Part shown: positions 9,230 to 19,500 of the stretch, in pieces
Position numbering within the stretch: the stretch's first letter is position 1
Layout of the letters: each line of letters starts with the position of its first letter
Program-made: the position numbers and the translations under genes
Assembly (NCBI GenBank): GCA_019636735.1
Contig: JAHBWY010000009.1
Span: 1-64,000, forward strand
DNA from: Phycisphaeraceae bacterium
GTDB lineage: Bacteria > Planctomycetota > Phycisphaerae > Phycisphaerales > SM1A02
Direction of reading: 5' to 3'
DNA length: 64,000 nt
The notes under the pieces: model-generated
The model's input: only the letters and a program-made list of their open reading frames with translations
What the model was told of the DNA's origin: nothing
The model's database searches: none

Positions 9230-10651
9230 TTAGTCGTCGGTGCAGCCAGCCCCGAGCTTGTCGTTGTTTAGCTGGGCTACGAGCACGTAGCTGCCGCCGG
9301 TGGCGACTCGCTCTCCGGCCCTTACCCCGCTCACGATCTCCACAAAGGCCTCGTCAATGACGCCGGTGGTGACGTTTCGGGCGACGAAGACCGTGCTGTT
9401 GACGCGAACGAAGACGAGGGCGCCGGTGGTGTCCCACTGCACCGCCTCACGCGGCACGACGACTGCCCCCTCGCGACGCTCCGTGACGATCGCGGCCCGG
9501 CCGAACGAGTGGGCGAGCAGCCGCCCGTCCGGGTTGGGGAACTCGGCCCGCACATGCACGGTCCGAGTCTTCTCGTCCACCTCAGTGCTGATCCAGGTCA
9601 CCTGGCCTACGACAGCGGGGGCCTGCGAGCCGTCGGGGGTGAATCGCACCTCCTGTCCGACCGCGACTCGGCTCGCGTCCGCGGGCGGAACAGCGATGTT
9701 CACCCAAGCCCGGCTGGTGTCGGCCACCGAGAACAGCGGCTTCCCGGCTTCGACCTGGACTCCGGGCACGATGGACCGCGAGATCACCACGCCGTCGAGA
9801 GGAGCGGTGACGGGTAGCAGGTTTGCGCTGGTGCGAACCGGGTCCAGTTGATCGGCAATCTCACGCGGGATGCCCAGCAATCGCACGTCGTCTGCGGTTG
9901 GCATCCCGCGGGCACCCTCGGGCGGAAGTCCGAGGCCGAGATTGACCAACGTCTGCTGCGCGTTGAACAGGCGGATCTGGGCCTCCTTGACCTCGGCCTC
10001 GGCCGCCACCAAATCGGACTGGTTGCGGAACCCGGCCGAAGTGGAACTGCGGATGCGTTCAGTAGCAGCGGCCCGCGACGCGACTTGCGCCGCAGCCTGC
10101 AGCAACTCCGCCTTTGCCGCTCCCACCGCCGCCGCATCAATGAGGGCCAGCACGTCTCCCGCCTTGACGCGGTCTCCGGCGTTCACACACACCATCGCCA
10201 CGCTCCCGCCGGCCCGGGAGGACACCTCTGCGAAACGCGTGAGGTCGTACCCGACCTCGGCGTTGGCCGAGAGCGTTGCCGACGCCGGACGCACCTCCGC
10301 TGGGGCGGTCGTGATCCCAGCCTTGGCGACTGACCCGGGCGTTGCAAGTTGCACGATGCGGGGTTTGGTTTTTTCGGTTGCACCGCTTTGCCCGTCGATG
10401 GTCAGCGATGTGCCTTCCGTGTCGGGCACAGGCGTCTTCCCGCGACAGATCATGCACTGCGACTCGGGGACCCCGTGCTCCATGCACCAGTCCTCGCGGG
10501 CGGGCGCGGCGGCCGTGAGCGAGGCACGCGAAGGCAAACTCCAGTGGTAGCGGTGACCGAGATAGGCAATGGCCACCAGCACGGCGAGGGTCAGCAAGGT
10601 TGGAAGGCCGCGTAGTACGGCCTGCGTGAATCCGCGTGGAAGGGTCGTCAT
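9230..10651 (-). CDS. czcB: RND efflux periplasmic adaptor (CzcB/CusB-like)
   Basis: A 473-aa membrane-fusion protein that would link the RND pump to the outer-membrane channel. One N-terminal membrane anchor (about residues 15-32) is followed by WCMEHGVPESQCMIC (about 52-66), the same motif as in the operon's lipoprotein, then lipoyl/barrel-sandwich halves (RAGGSVAMVCVNAGDRVKAG), an alpha-helical hairpin (about 180-240), and beta-barrel and membrane-proximal domains. The Cys/His insertion before the lipoyl domain could feed metal to the pump (inference). It overlaps the czcC-like gene by 4 nt (ATGA), indicating translational coupling. Confidence 0.9.
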   Translation of the reverse strand: MTTLPRGFTQAVLRGLPTLLTLAVLVAIAYLGHRYHWSLPSRASLTAAAPAREDWCMEHGVPESQCMICRGKTPVPDTEGTSLTIDGQSGATEKTKPRIVQLATPGSVAKAGITTAPAEVRPASATLSANAEVGYDLTRFAEVSSRAGGSVAMVCVNAGDRVKAGDVLALIDAAAVGAAKAELLQAAAQVASRAAATERIRSSTSAGFRNQSDLVAAEAEVKEAQIRLFNAQQTLVNLGLGLPPEGARGMPTADDVRLLGIPREIADQLDPVRTSANLLPVTAPLDGVVISRSIVPGVQVEAGKPLFSVADTSRAWVNIAVPPADASRVAVGQEVRFTPDGSQAPAVVGQVTWISTEVDEKTRTVHVRAEFPNPDGRLLAHSFGRAAIVTERREGAVVVPREAVQWDTTGALVFVRVNSTVFVARNVTTGVIDEAFVEIVSGVRAGERVATGGSYVLVAQLNNDKLGAGCTDD

Positions 10652-12069
10652 GGGATGTTCCTATCCGGAGTGGGTGGGGACGGGGAGGAGACCGGCTCAA
10701 CCGGGGCAAATGTGGCGATGGGCTTACCGGTCGCGGCTTCGAACTCAAGCAGGGCGCGGCGATAGGCGACGAGGGTGTCGAGATAGGAGCGGCGTGCTCG
10801 GAGGGCTCGCTGCTGGGCGCTCACCCAGTCGGTCACGCTCAATTCGCGTGCTTCAAGAGCGCCCCGGAAGAGGGATTGGCTGCGTTCAAGAAGGGGAAGC
10901 AGGTGTTGCTGCTGATCGTCGATCTCCGCCCGCAGCGCCCGCACCCGCGAGAGCGCGGCCCGTGCCTCGCTCCGGAGCCGGTGGAGGTCTGCGACATACT
11001 CGGCACGAACACGGTCCCGGGCCGCGGCCTTCTCGGCGATCTCGCCCTGGTTGCGGTCAAAGAGGGGAACCTCGATGGACGCGCCAATGCCCAGGTAGTT
11101 GTCGCTCACGCCCTCGTGGCTGTACGACGGGCCGATCTTGAGTTTCGGGTATTGCTTCGAGATGGCGAGTCGAAGCTGCTCCTCGGCAATCTGGTAGTTG
11201 GCGGCCCGGGCCTGGAGGTCGAGCCGCCGGGCAAGGATCAGTTCGTCCACGCCAGCGTCCGCCACACTGTCGATCAGGGGAACGTCGACGGACTTGCCCG
11301 ACTGCTCGAGAGGGAGGTTGAATGCGGGCGGTAGACCGACGGCACGGTTGAGCGCCAGGCGGGCTTGGTCGAGCTCGACCTCCGCGAGCCGGCGGTCCCT
11401 CTGGATTTCCAAGAGTTCCAACTCGGCTGTCGTGACATCCAGCTTGTTCGCCTCGCCAATGTCGCGCCTCTGGCGGACGATCTCGGCGGCGCGGGTTCGC
11501 AGCCCGGCCTCCTCATCGAGAACGGCGGTCACCTGCTCCGCGATGAGTACCTCGAACGTCGTCCGGCGGACCCCGGCCGCCACCTCATATTCGCGGGCCA
11601 GGATGTCCGCACGCGAGGCGGCGATCGTGGCGGTCGCCACGCCGACGCGGCCGTCCCGCTCTCCAGGGCGGAGCAGTTCGAAGAGGAGGTCGGTGTCGAG
11701 TTTGAACCCGGAGTTCCCGAGAATTCCTGCCCCGAATCCAACGCCAAACTCGGGGTTCGGCAGCGTCTTAGCTCCGATGAGGAGCGCTTCGGTCTCGCCA
11801 AGGGCGGCCCTGGCCGCCAGAAGGTCGGGGTTCATCGATACCGCGAGCGCCATCAACTCTTGGTCGCTCAGGCCATCGGAAGCATCGAAACGCGAATCGC
11901 GGGGCGGCGAATCGGTCGCGGGCGTCGTGCGGACGAATCGATCGAGCGGCAGCGTCCGCGCATTGAGTGCAGCCAGCTCGGCGCTCGGATCAAGGGGCCG
12001 CGGGGTGTAGCTGACGCAACCGGGGAGCAGCGCGCACGCCGATAGGCAAAGGACAATTGGTTTGTGCAA
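10648..12069 (-). CDS. czcC: Outer-membrane efflux protein (CzcC/TolC-like lipoprotein)
   Basis: A 473-aa outer-membrane factor. The signal sequence ends in LLPGC, a lipid-attachment site about residue 18. The remainder is long alpha-helical repeats with TolC-family features, including LARRLDLQARAANYQIAEE and a mirrored second half, ending in a Pro/Ser-rich tail. It would form the outer-membrane channel of the metal pump. The stop overlaps the adaptor start by 4 nt. About 105 bp separate it from the Cys-rich gene upstream; I see no gene in that gap. Confidence 0.88.
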   Translation of the reverse strand: MHKPIVLCLSACALLPGCVSYTPRPLDPSAELAALNARTLPLDRFVRTTPATDSPPRDSRFDASDGLSDQELMALAVSMNPDLLAARAALGETEALLIGAKTLPNPEFGVGFGAGILGNSGFKLDTDLLFELLRPGERDGRVGVATATIAASRADILAREYEVAAGVRRTTFEVLIAEQVTAVLDEEAGLRTRAAEIVRQRRDIGEANKLDVTTAELELLEIQRDRRLAEVELDQARLALNRAVGLPPAFNLPLEQSGKSVDVPLIDSVADAGVDELILARRLDLQARAANYQIAEEQLRLAISKQYPKLKIGPSYSHEGVSDNYLGIGASIEVPLFDRNQGEIAEKAAARDRVRAEYVADLHRLRSEARAALSRVRALRAEIDDQQQHLLPLLERSQSLFRGALEARELSVTDWVSAQQRALRARRSYLDTLVAYRRALLEFEAATGKPIATFAPVEPVSSPSPPTPDRNIP

Positions 12070-12174
12070 GGGCTATCTCGCTCTAGGTTCATGGCGAACG
12101 CGCCCCGCGAAGACGGGGGCGCACGGCGATCGTGCCGCGTGATGGGGAGATCCATCGCGCGGGGCGCGCCATGC

Positions 12175-12633
12175 CTAGATGCGAAGAACGATGGTGGCGA
12201 GATGGAGTCGCGGCGGCGCGTGCCCGTGCGGCAAGAACGCCGTCACGGATGGCCCCGACTCAAACACCGGCAGAGTCAGAATCGGAAGAACGATGAACGG
12301 AACCGGGAAAGCCACCGCCAGCGATTGAGCGGTGTCCGCGCCTTTGCTGTTTGTGGCCACATCCGTCAGGTCCGGGACATCGACGCAGCTGCACGCCGGG
12401 GCTCCGGCGACTGGGCATCCATCACCCGACGAAGCGTCGGACTGACATTGGCGGCACCCGGAATCGGACTGGCAGGTTTTGGCCTCGTCTTGGTCGCAGC
12501 ACCGGAAGGCCGACAACTCGGTGCTGACCCGGCCATCGGCGTCGGTGCAGCGAAGCCGTGGTCCAAACACTCCCGAAGACAGGAGTTGCAGCACCACGAG
12601 GAGGGGGACGAGGATGGGTAGGTAGCGCCGCAC
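12175..12633 (-). CDS. Cys-rich exported protein heading the efflux operon
   Basis: A 152-aa protein from a GTG start. It has a signal-anchor helix (YLPILVPLLVVLQLLSSG), then a segment with nine Cys (FRCCDQDEAKTC, GCRQC, ACSC), a second hydrophobic stretch (VPFIVLPILTLPV) and a C-terminal HGHAPPR segment. I do not recognise a family. The Cys cluster and position as first gene of the RND operon suggest a periplasmic metal sensor or chaperone (inference). The ribosome site is weak, so the exact start is uncertain. Confidence 0.55.
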   Translation of the reverse strand: MRRYLPILVPLLVVLQLLSSGVFGPRLRCTDADGRVSTELSAFRCCDQDEAKTCQSDSGCRQCQSDASSGDGCPVAGAPACSCVDVPDLTDVATNSKGADTAQSLAVAFPVPFIVLPILTLPVFESGPSVTAFLPHGHAPPRLHLATIVLRI

Positions 12634-13274
12634 GTTCCCGATAGGGTATCACCCATTCCGCCGGGTAGCCAGAGACATGCCCGGCTCAGCGCTACTGCCC
12701 CGAGCGCCGCAAGCATCGAGACCGAAGGCCAGGCTGACGTCATTGCCAGCGAGGAAGGCGGTGTGAACGCTGGCGAGGCTGCAGCCATCGAGTCTCCCCG
12801 CTGCCCACGCTTTTCGCCCTCCGGCGGCGTCCGCCGCAGGCCGTTCCGAACTCCGGAACGGTAAGCCCGTTGCCGCAACCCCGCTGTAAACCCGAAGGCG
12901 GTACTCTCTCTCGCCGCCGAGAGTTTGGCGCAAAGACCCCAAGGATGCATCTCGCTTCGGATATGGCGGCTACCGAACGCGGCGAACCAGAGAGCGCGAG
13001 CCGAGAGCGGCGATGGACAGACACATCGGCGTTCGTCGCGGGGAACGCGCGCTTGGGCGCAACCGAGCGAAGCCCCCGAGCTGTAAACGAACAGGGCCGC
13101 GTCTTTTGGACGCGGCCCTTGAAGCTCCCCGAGAGTAACCCTCTTCGGAACGTTGGGCAAGGCCGGAAGGGCCTTGGCGGGGTCCGGAAGGCCCTCTCGG
13201 ATGGGTGGGGCGGGTTGACGGCGGTTTCTCGATCCGTTCCGGCTGTTGGGACGGTCATGGGCTGCCTCTTCCTG
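12634..13274. other. 641-bp intergenic region between metal and defence operons
   Basis: No convincing gene on either strand; the open frames here have biased, low-complexity composition and no ribosome sites. It must hold the promoter of the leftward metal operon, but I cannot place -35/-10 boxes with confidence. It contains one strong hairpin (13,093-13,119, listed separately) and a second shorter one around 13,155-13,175 (CAAGGCC and its complement). No riboswitch motif was recognised. Confidence 0.5.
13093..13119 (-). terminator. Hairpin terminator at the end of the BREX-like operon
   Basis: A perfect 11-bp stem (AGGGCCGCGTC and complement) with a 5-nt loop, about 155 bp beyond the helicase stop codon in the leftward direction. 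The following bases are only mildly T-rich, so termination may be partial. Confidence 0.6.
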
Positions 13275-16040
13275 TTACCCGACCTCTACCCACGCAATCA
13301 GATCAGCGGAGTGGCCGCCCGACGGCCCAGCGAGGCCCCGGTGGCCGAGCTCCCTCTGGAGCGCGGGCTCGATGGCCTCTTCGAACAGCCGCCTGCGATC
13401 CTGTGCGTTCAGCCTCGAATCGGCTCGGCCGCCGGTGAACGCGTCGGGGTAGCGCTTCTCTAACGCAGGAACTCGTTGCCCGACGGAGTCGACGGCGATG
13501 GGGATGACGTGGGTCGTCGAGGACGCGGCGTTGCCGAACGACTCCACCGACCACACGGTCAGCACGCCGTGCGGCGCGCCTGAGGAACCGGCCGTCGCCA
13601 CGCCGAGCTGTTCGGCCGGCTGTGCGTGCCACCTTCGGAGTAGTCTCGACATGAGCGGGTGGTCCAGGCCCATCAACTGGAGTCGTTCGTCCGCCTGTGC
13701 CTTGTCGCGGTCCAGCGTGAACGTGGTCGCATCGTCGCCATCGGACGACTCGATGCGGAAGCAGCCATCGTTTAGCGGCACCAATGCGCCACCATCCGCC
13801 TCGATCGATGACCGGAGGAAAGCCATGATGCGAGCCTTCCCCGCGTCGATGTCGGCAAGAGGCTGGTAGTCATCGAGGCTGAACCGGTCGAGATCCTGAA
13901 ACAGTTCAAACACGACCTTCCTCGCCTCGTTGGCGTTCGAGACTGCCGCCTCCAGCTCCTGTCTTGTTCGCTTCAGCTCGGGGTCGGACAGCGCATCGCG
14001 GTACAACGTGTCATAGCTCAGACGGTCGGAGAGCTGGCCGAGAATCTGCGCCTTCAGGTCTTCCGTCACGTTGCCGTGCTCATCGATTTTGCCGAGCGCT
14101 TTGGCGATCTCGAGCAACTTGTCCGTCAACAGCAAGAAGATCTTCCCTTCGATGGTGTCGGATAGCACGAGGTTGTAGACCTGCGCGGTGTGCATCTGCC
14201 CGTATCGATGGATTCGCCCGATCCTCTGCTCCACGTCCATCGGGTTCCAAGGCAGGTCGAAGTTGAAGAGCACGCGCGCGAACTGGAGATTGATCCCCTC
14301 ACGACCAGCTGCCGTGCACACCAGCACGCGTGGTCCATCGGGCCGCCGAAACCGCTTCTCTGCGGCGAGCTTCGCACCGTGATCGCCGCCTCGGAGAACG
14401 ACGACACCCTGCCCCGGGTAGGCCGCGTCGATCTCCCGCGACAGCAGGTCGACGGTGGCCAGGTAGGTCGCGAAGATCACGACTTTCTCGCGGCTGTTCT
14501 GCTCCCAGAGAGCGCCCAGGCCACGAAGCAACTTCTCTACCTTCGTCTCACGCCCGTTCGGGTAGGAGGCGAGAAGCTCCGCGATTCGCATCCGCTCCTC
14601 GGGCAGGGAGAGCGACACGCACACCGCCGCGAGCTCCTCGCCCTCGGCGGTCGTCGCTTCACCACTCTCCGACGAGGCCGCCAATGCGAGCTGGTCCTCA
14701 TCAAGCTTGCGAATGAGTCGCAGCTTGAGATCCGCGAGAATGCGGTCCACTTCGCCCCTTCCCGCCGCGTCGTGCGGATGCCCCGTCTCCTGGTGGATCA
14801 GCCGTCGCGCCTCCTCGATGAGTCGAGTGTGGCCGTCAATGTCGAGCGCCTGGTCCTTGAGGATCGCCTCGTGAATCGTCAGCATGAGCTGCCGTCGGCG
14901 CAACGTGCTCCGCACGGCTGCGAAGCTCGACGCGGCGATCTTCTGAAAGATCGTCATGACGAATCCGAGCGCGCGCCCTTGATTGCCCTGCTGCTTGGCG
15001 AGGTCAAAGCCGTCCTGGAGGTACTCGCGGAGCTTTGTGTAGAACACCCGCTCGCCCTCAGACATGGTGAACGATTCGGTGTGTACCCAGCGGCGCGCGA
15101 ACAGGGGTGATCCGTCAGGCGTGCACGCATCCGCCTTCGTGCGGCGAAACACGACGCTGTTGAGACGGTGCCGTTCTTCCACCATCTCATCCGAGTCAGC
15201 GAACAGCGTTGGATTGAGCAGTTGGATCAGCATCCAGAATCGGAAGTGGTCACCTTGGTGAGGCGTCGCTGAAAGCAGCAACAGGTCGCGGGCATGGTCT
15301 CGCATCGCCTCGGCGAGCTTGTAGTTCTCTGTCTTACGAATCTTCCCGCCGCTCTTGTACGCAGACAGATGGTGCGCCTCATCGAAGACCACAAGGTCCC
15401 ACTTCGGCGCATCGAGGATGCGGCGCACGCGGCTTCGGCGCTTCAGTGTGTCCACGCTCGCGATGAGCCGATCATGCTTGGCGAACGCATTTGACTTGCG
15501 GTCCGTCACATCGCCGGAGCTTCCGAAGACCTCGAAGTTCAGGTTGAAGACCTCATTCAACTCGCGGTGCCAGTTGTTTACGAGGCCGGCGGGAACGATC
15601 ATCAGCGCTCGGTTCAGCTCGCCCCGGCTGGCCAGCTCTCGAAGAATCAGCGCTGTCTCGATCGTTTTCCCCAGGCCCACCTCGTCGGCGATCAGATAGC
15701 GTCGCGGCGAAGCCGTCGCGATTCGGTGCGTCAGCACAACCTGATGCGGCAGCAGGTCGATGCGTGCTGCCGTCAGGGCTGCAGCGTTCTCCATCAGCGG
15801 CAACGCGTGCGATTCGACATGAAGCCAAGCACGACGCAACCGATCGTCACCGCTTGAGACATTCTCCAGAACCCGATCGATTCGGCTGCGCGCCGGCGCG
15901 ATGGCTGCCGCGTTCACACGCCGCTCACCAGAAGGGAAGAAGACGCGGAGATAGCCGTCCGACCCGGTGCCGACAACAACGCCCTCGCCGAAGTCGGCGT
16001 GCGCCACTCGTTCGCCCGGCTTGAACATCACCTCCGCCAT
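13275..16040 (-). CDS. SNF2-family helicase of a BREX-3-like system (BrxHII-like)
   Basis: A 921-aa SF2 helicase/translocase. An N-terminal beta domain (HADFGEGVVVG, residues 14-24) precedes motif I DEVGLGKT (119-126), Walker B DEAHH (220-224), SATPHQGD, and in the C-terminal lobe FNFDLPWNPMDVEQRIGRIHRYGQ-type motif VI. The rest is a long C-terminal extension. Helicases of this COG0553 type are the BrxHII component of BREX type 3 and are also seen in DISARM (DrmD). The ATG at 16,040 shares one base with the stop of the preceding gene (TGATG), which decides the start over an in-frame ATG 33 bp upstream. Last gene of the operon. Confidence 0.85.
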   Translation of the reverse strand: MAEVMFKPGERVAHADFGEGVVVGTGSDGYLRVFFPSGERRVNAAAIAPARSRIDRVLENVSSGDDRLRRAWLHVESHALPLMENAAALTAARIDLLPHQVVLTHRIATASPRRYLIADEVGLGKTIETALILRELASRGELNRALMIVPAGLVNNWHRELNEVFNLNFEVFGSSGDVTDRKSNAFAKHDRLIASVDTLKRRSRVRRILDAPKWDLVVFDEAHHLSAYKSGGKIRKTENYKLAEAMRDHARDLLLLSATPHQGDHFRFWMLIQLLNPTLFADSDEMVEERHRLNSVVFRRTKADACTPDGSPLFARRWVHTESFTMSEGERVFYTKLREYLQDGFDLAKQQGNQGRALGFVMTIFQKIAASSFAAVRSTLRRRQLMLTIHEAILKDQALDIDGHTRLIEEARRLIHQETGHPHDAAGRGEVDRILADLKLRLIRKLDEDQLALAASSESGEATTAEGEELAAVCVSLSLPEERMRIAELLASYPNGRETKVEKLLRGLGALWEQNSREKVVIFATYLATVDLLSREIDAAYPGQGVVVLRGGDHGAKLAAEKRFRRPDGPRVLVCTAAGREGINLQFARVLFNFDLPWNPMDVEQRIGRIHRYGQMHTAQVYNLVLSDTIEGKIFLLLTDKLLEIAKALGKIDEHGNVTEDLKAQILGQLSDRLSYDTLYRDALSDPELKRTRQELEAAVSNANEARKVVFELFQDLDRFSLDDYQPLADIDAGKARIMAFLRSSIEADGGALVPLNDGCFRIESSDGDDATTFTLDRDKAQADERLQLMGLDHPLMSRLLRRWHAQPAEQLGVATAGSSGAPHGVLTVWSVESFGNAASSTTHVIPIAVDSVGQRVPALEKRYPDAFTGGRADSRLNAQDRRRLFEEAIEPALQRELGHRGLAGPSGGHSADLIAWVEVG

Positions 16041-16561
16041 CAACTGATCCTCGGGTGATAGAGGCCGACCCAATGCTTGCCGTCGTAGTCCGCATGGGAG
16101 TCCTGCGCGCTCATGATCCGCTCAATCTCGTTCTCGGCACCCGACCACAGCAGGCGTCCGATGTGCAAGCCGTTTCCCCCCGAACCGCGATGCTTGTAGT
16201 GGTACTCCTCGCTCGCACCTCGCATCGAGATGCGCGTGCGCCCGGATGGCAACCAGAGGATCAGTCCTGCGCTGCCTTCGTAGTGGGTCTGGAAGGACAT
16301 GATTGCCCGCCGCAGGTCTTCGACAAGCCATCGTTCGGCATCCGGACCATCCAGCACATCCAGACATCCTTCGACACCGGCCACCACGATGGCGTCACCA
16401 CCAGCGGCTGGAAGTTCGTCCGGCCAGGCATCGACCATCGCGAACATCTGCCGGATCGATACCACATCCAACGGGTCGACGATCTCTGCCAGCACTTCGA
16501 CACCCCACAGGAGCGAGAAGCCACGACGCGACCACCCTTGATTGAATCGCGTGCGCACCAT
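16040..16561 (-). CDS. Unrecognised 173-aa protein of the BREX-3-like operon
   Basis: A 173-aa soluble protein I cannot assign. It has a mixed alpha/beta composition with VDPLDVVSIRQMFAMVDAW, a hydrophobic strand AIVVAGVEGCLDVL, a second one LILWLPSGRTRISM, and a polar His/Tyr-rich stretch EEYHYKHRGSG. There is no P-loop, so it does not match BrxF as I know it. It starts on the last base of the methyltransferase stop (TGATG) and ends the same way on the helicase start, so its dosage is locked to both enzymes. Probably a structural or adaptor subunit of the defence complex (inference). Confidence 0.7.
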   Translation of the reverse strand: MVRTRFNQGWSRRGFSLLWGVEVLAEIVDPLDVVSIRQMFAMVDAWPDELPAAGGDAIVVAGVEGCLDVLDGPDAERWLVEDLRRAIMSFQTHYEGSAGLILWLPSGRTRISMRGASEEYHYKHRGSGGNGLHIGRLLWSGAENEIERIMSAQDSHADYDGKHWVGLYHPRIS

Positions 16562-19500
16562 CAGTCCTCCTCCCCAAGGTGATCGAAGAGTGTGAGCTCC
16601 TTCGCCTTCGGCTGGTTCCGCGCTTCCCACGCCTTGTAGAGCTGAGATGCGATCGTCGCGGCATTGCGGGTCGGTGAGTCAGCGCCATGGGTCTTGAACC
16701 ACGTGAGCAACGAGCCGAGCGCCGGGTGCGGCCGAAAGTTCGGGTTGCTGAGCGTCTCGCTGGCGTTGATGCCGCTGCTCTCGAAGCAGGCGCCGATGAA
16801 GAACATGGCTTGGTCGTAGTCGCTGGTCATCCCGCGGCGCTGCCTGCCGACCCACTGCTGAGCCAGTTCAAGCGGCGGGACGAGGTGGAAGACCCTCTTC
16901 CGCTCCGTGACCCACCCCCGACTCTCGAAATCGGATGGGGCGCTGCCTGTGCCGCGGAGAAACTTCTGCATCTGATCGCGGGGCAATTCCGCAACTCCGT
17001 CGAAGAGCCGCAGCAGCATCCGCGTGAACGGCTCGGCGTTGTGCGGCGGCGGCTCCTTGATCCCGCCTGCTTCCTCGTCGAGGAGCTGGTTGATGCCGAG
17101 CAGCGCCTCGAGGACCGTCATCGGAGTGTCAGGTCCCTTGAAGACCTTGCCGTAGTGGCGAGAGAAGTACTCCAGCGCCTTTCCGCGTCGGATCACCTGC
17201 AAGTCGGCCTCGGGTAGACCTTCCTCTTGGTGATGCTCCAAGAGCTCCTGAAGTGCACGGACGTCCTGCAGAATCTGGCGACGTAGCTTCGCCCACGAGA
17301 TCGGGTTGGGCTCGCCTTGTCTCTTCCGGCAGACGTGAATGATGTCATATTCCACCTTCTTCGAGCCAAAGCCGCCGGCACCCTCTCCTTTGGTTTCGTC
17401 ACCTCGGATGGGGAAAACCACCGTAAGGTAGAAGCCAGCATCGAAGAGGCTCTCGAGTACGTCGACCCAAGGCGCATCCTCGCTGTGGTGAAACGTGAAG
17501 GCGAGCAACCCGCCCGGCTTTAAGACACGGTGGGCCTCGCGCCAACAATCAGCAAGAATGCGACGGTAGAACGCATCAGGATCATCCGGGTGACGCGCTC
17601 GATTCGAGACCGCTTCGAGAGCTTTGGGCGTCGCGTCATCGCGAAACGTTGAGTAGCGATCTTTCAGATACAGCCGAAGCCAAACATAGAAGAAGTCGGA
17701 GAGCTCCGCGTACTGCTCCAGGCCCGCGAACGGCGGATCGGTGATCACGAGATCAAGATCCCCGTCTGGGAGATAGGCCAAGTCGGTAGCAGAGGCCACA
17801 CGTACTTTCGCATCGTTCCCCACCGCGTCCAGCGGGGACACCTTCTCGCTACCCCCGCTCGTATGGAAGCGCACCACGGCATCAGACTCGGCTAGCCGTG
17901 CGTTGCTTACCAGCTCCCATGGGCTCTTCGTCCAGTCGATTACCTCAAGAGCAAGCGCTGAGGCGGTGCGCCAATTCCCCCGGCCGAGATCAGGGTAGAC
18001 GCAGTTCTCGACTGGCGTAGCCTTGGGATGAAAGTGGCCATCGGAGTAGAAGGGGACTAACTTGTCATACCCGCGATCCCAGATACACATCATGTTCTGG
18101 TTACGCAAGTATTGCTGAAATGATGCGAGCACATACTCACGCGTGGCATCGTCATAGTTGCCACACGTCACGATGGACTTCAGCAGAAGGGCATTGACTA
18201 CAAGTTGCCGTTCGTTGAAAAGGTAATGCCAGAATCGCAGGTTATGGCCTTCTACATCGTGCGGCCCGATCTCAGCGCCAGCTTCAATTCGTGCAAGCGG
18301 CCAGAATGGCTGGAGATCGCTGCGTCGACGGCCTGCCCACTCGCGTACCGCTGCATCGAAGGGCGCACTGTTCATAGCGGGCGCGAAGAATCGTCCCCCA
18401 TAGGCGACGTCATCACTCTTGCATCGCGGGCAAACGCCGTGCATCGCGTAGGCGGCGAAGGGGGCAGGTACGCCTGTTGCCTTTACAGACTCCTGTAGGT
18501 CCTGATTGAACCCACAGGTCGCCGCTTGGCACGTGAATCCTCCGCGCCCCTGGGTCGTTCCTCCCGCAGCGCCAGTGCTAATCGTCTCGCCGTTAACCAG
18601 TGTGATCTCGGCGGTAAGCGTACCGCGGACCTCAACGAGCCTGCATGCGGCAGCTCGTGCTTGGTTCCAGCGAATCGTCGCCTCCACGGGATCGTCGGCG
18701 CTTCCGCCGTAGGCGTTCCCCATCCCGTCGGTTGATGATTCGCCCTTTAGCCAATCAGGATGAACGAGCAGTGACAGCTCAACGGTCTTCTTACTCGGCT
18801 TCGGTAACTTGCCGATGCGATCCTCATTGTCGCAGTGCGGACACACGGCGAACTCGGGTTTGCCCGCGACGTTCAGGTGAGCGATGGCGTACGGCCGCTC
18901 GGTGGCAGCGACGACGAGTTCAACCCCGGGCGCCATTCGCGCTTCGCGCTCTTCAAGGTCGTACGTCTTTCTGCAGTGCTTGCAGGTGCATTCCCATGCC
19001 TTGATGGCGATGGACTTCACCGCCATGACGGGACTGGACATGAGCGGGGTGCGATGTCCGCAGCCGGTGACCTGGCACGGGCCGTGCTTGGCCCAAAACG
19101 TATAGATGACCTCGGGGCCATCGTAGCGGTAGTCCTTGCGCTCCTCGGGCGTGAGGGCGAGCGGGTCGAAGTCGCTGCCCATGACGGTGTTGGTGCTGAT
19201 CTGCGTCCACTTGCCCCTGTGCCCGCGCGGGCAATCGCACGCATAGAACGGCATGATCTGCGGCTTGACCTCGGCCTCGATGTCGGCCAGCAGCCTCTCG
19301 ACCTCAGCCTTGTCCACCTGGGCGAGTTCGTTCTTCACGACGAACCATGCGACCGGGTTCAGGTCGTTGCCATACATCTGCATGCCGAGGCGCGAGCCCT
19401 CGACGACGGTCGTGCCGCCGCCCATGAAGATGTCAGCGACCTTCAGGTGCTTGAACGTGCCCTTCATCTGGTGGTTGCCGTAATACACATCCCACACGAG

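Noticed and set aside
12740..12960. Possible cobalamin or other riboswitch upstream of the efflux operon
   Set aside because: I looked for conserved B12-box and other aptamer cores and did not find them.
12649..13160. Open frames on the minus strand in the 641-bp gap
   Set aside because: No ribosome sites, no domain pattern, and strongly biased composition.
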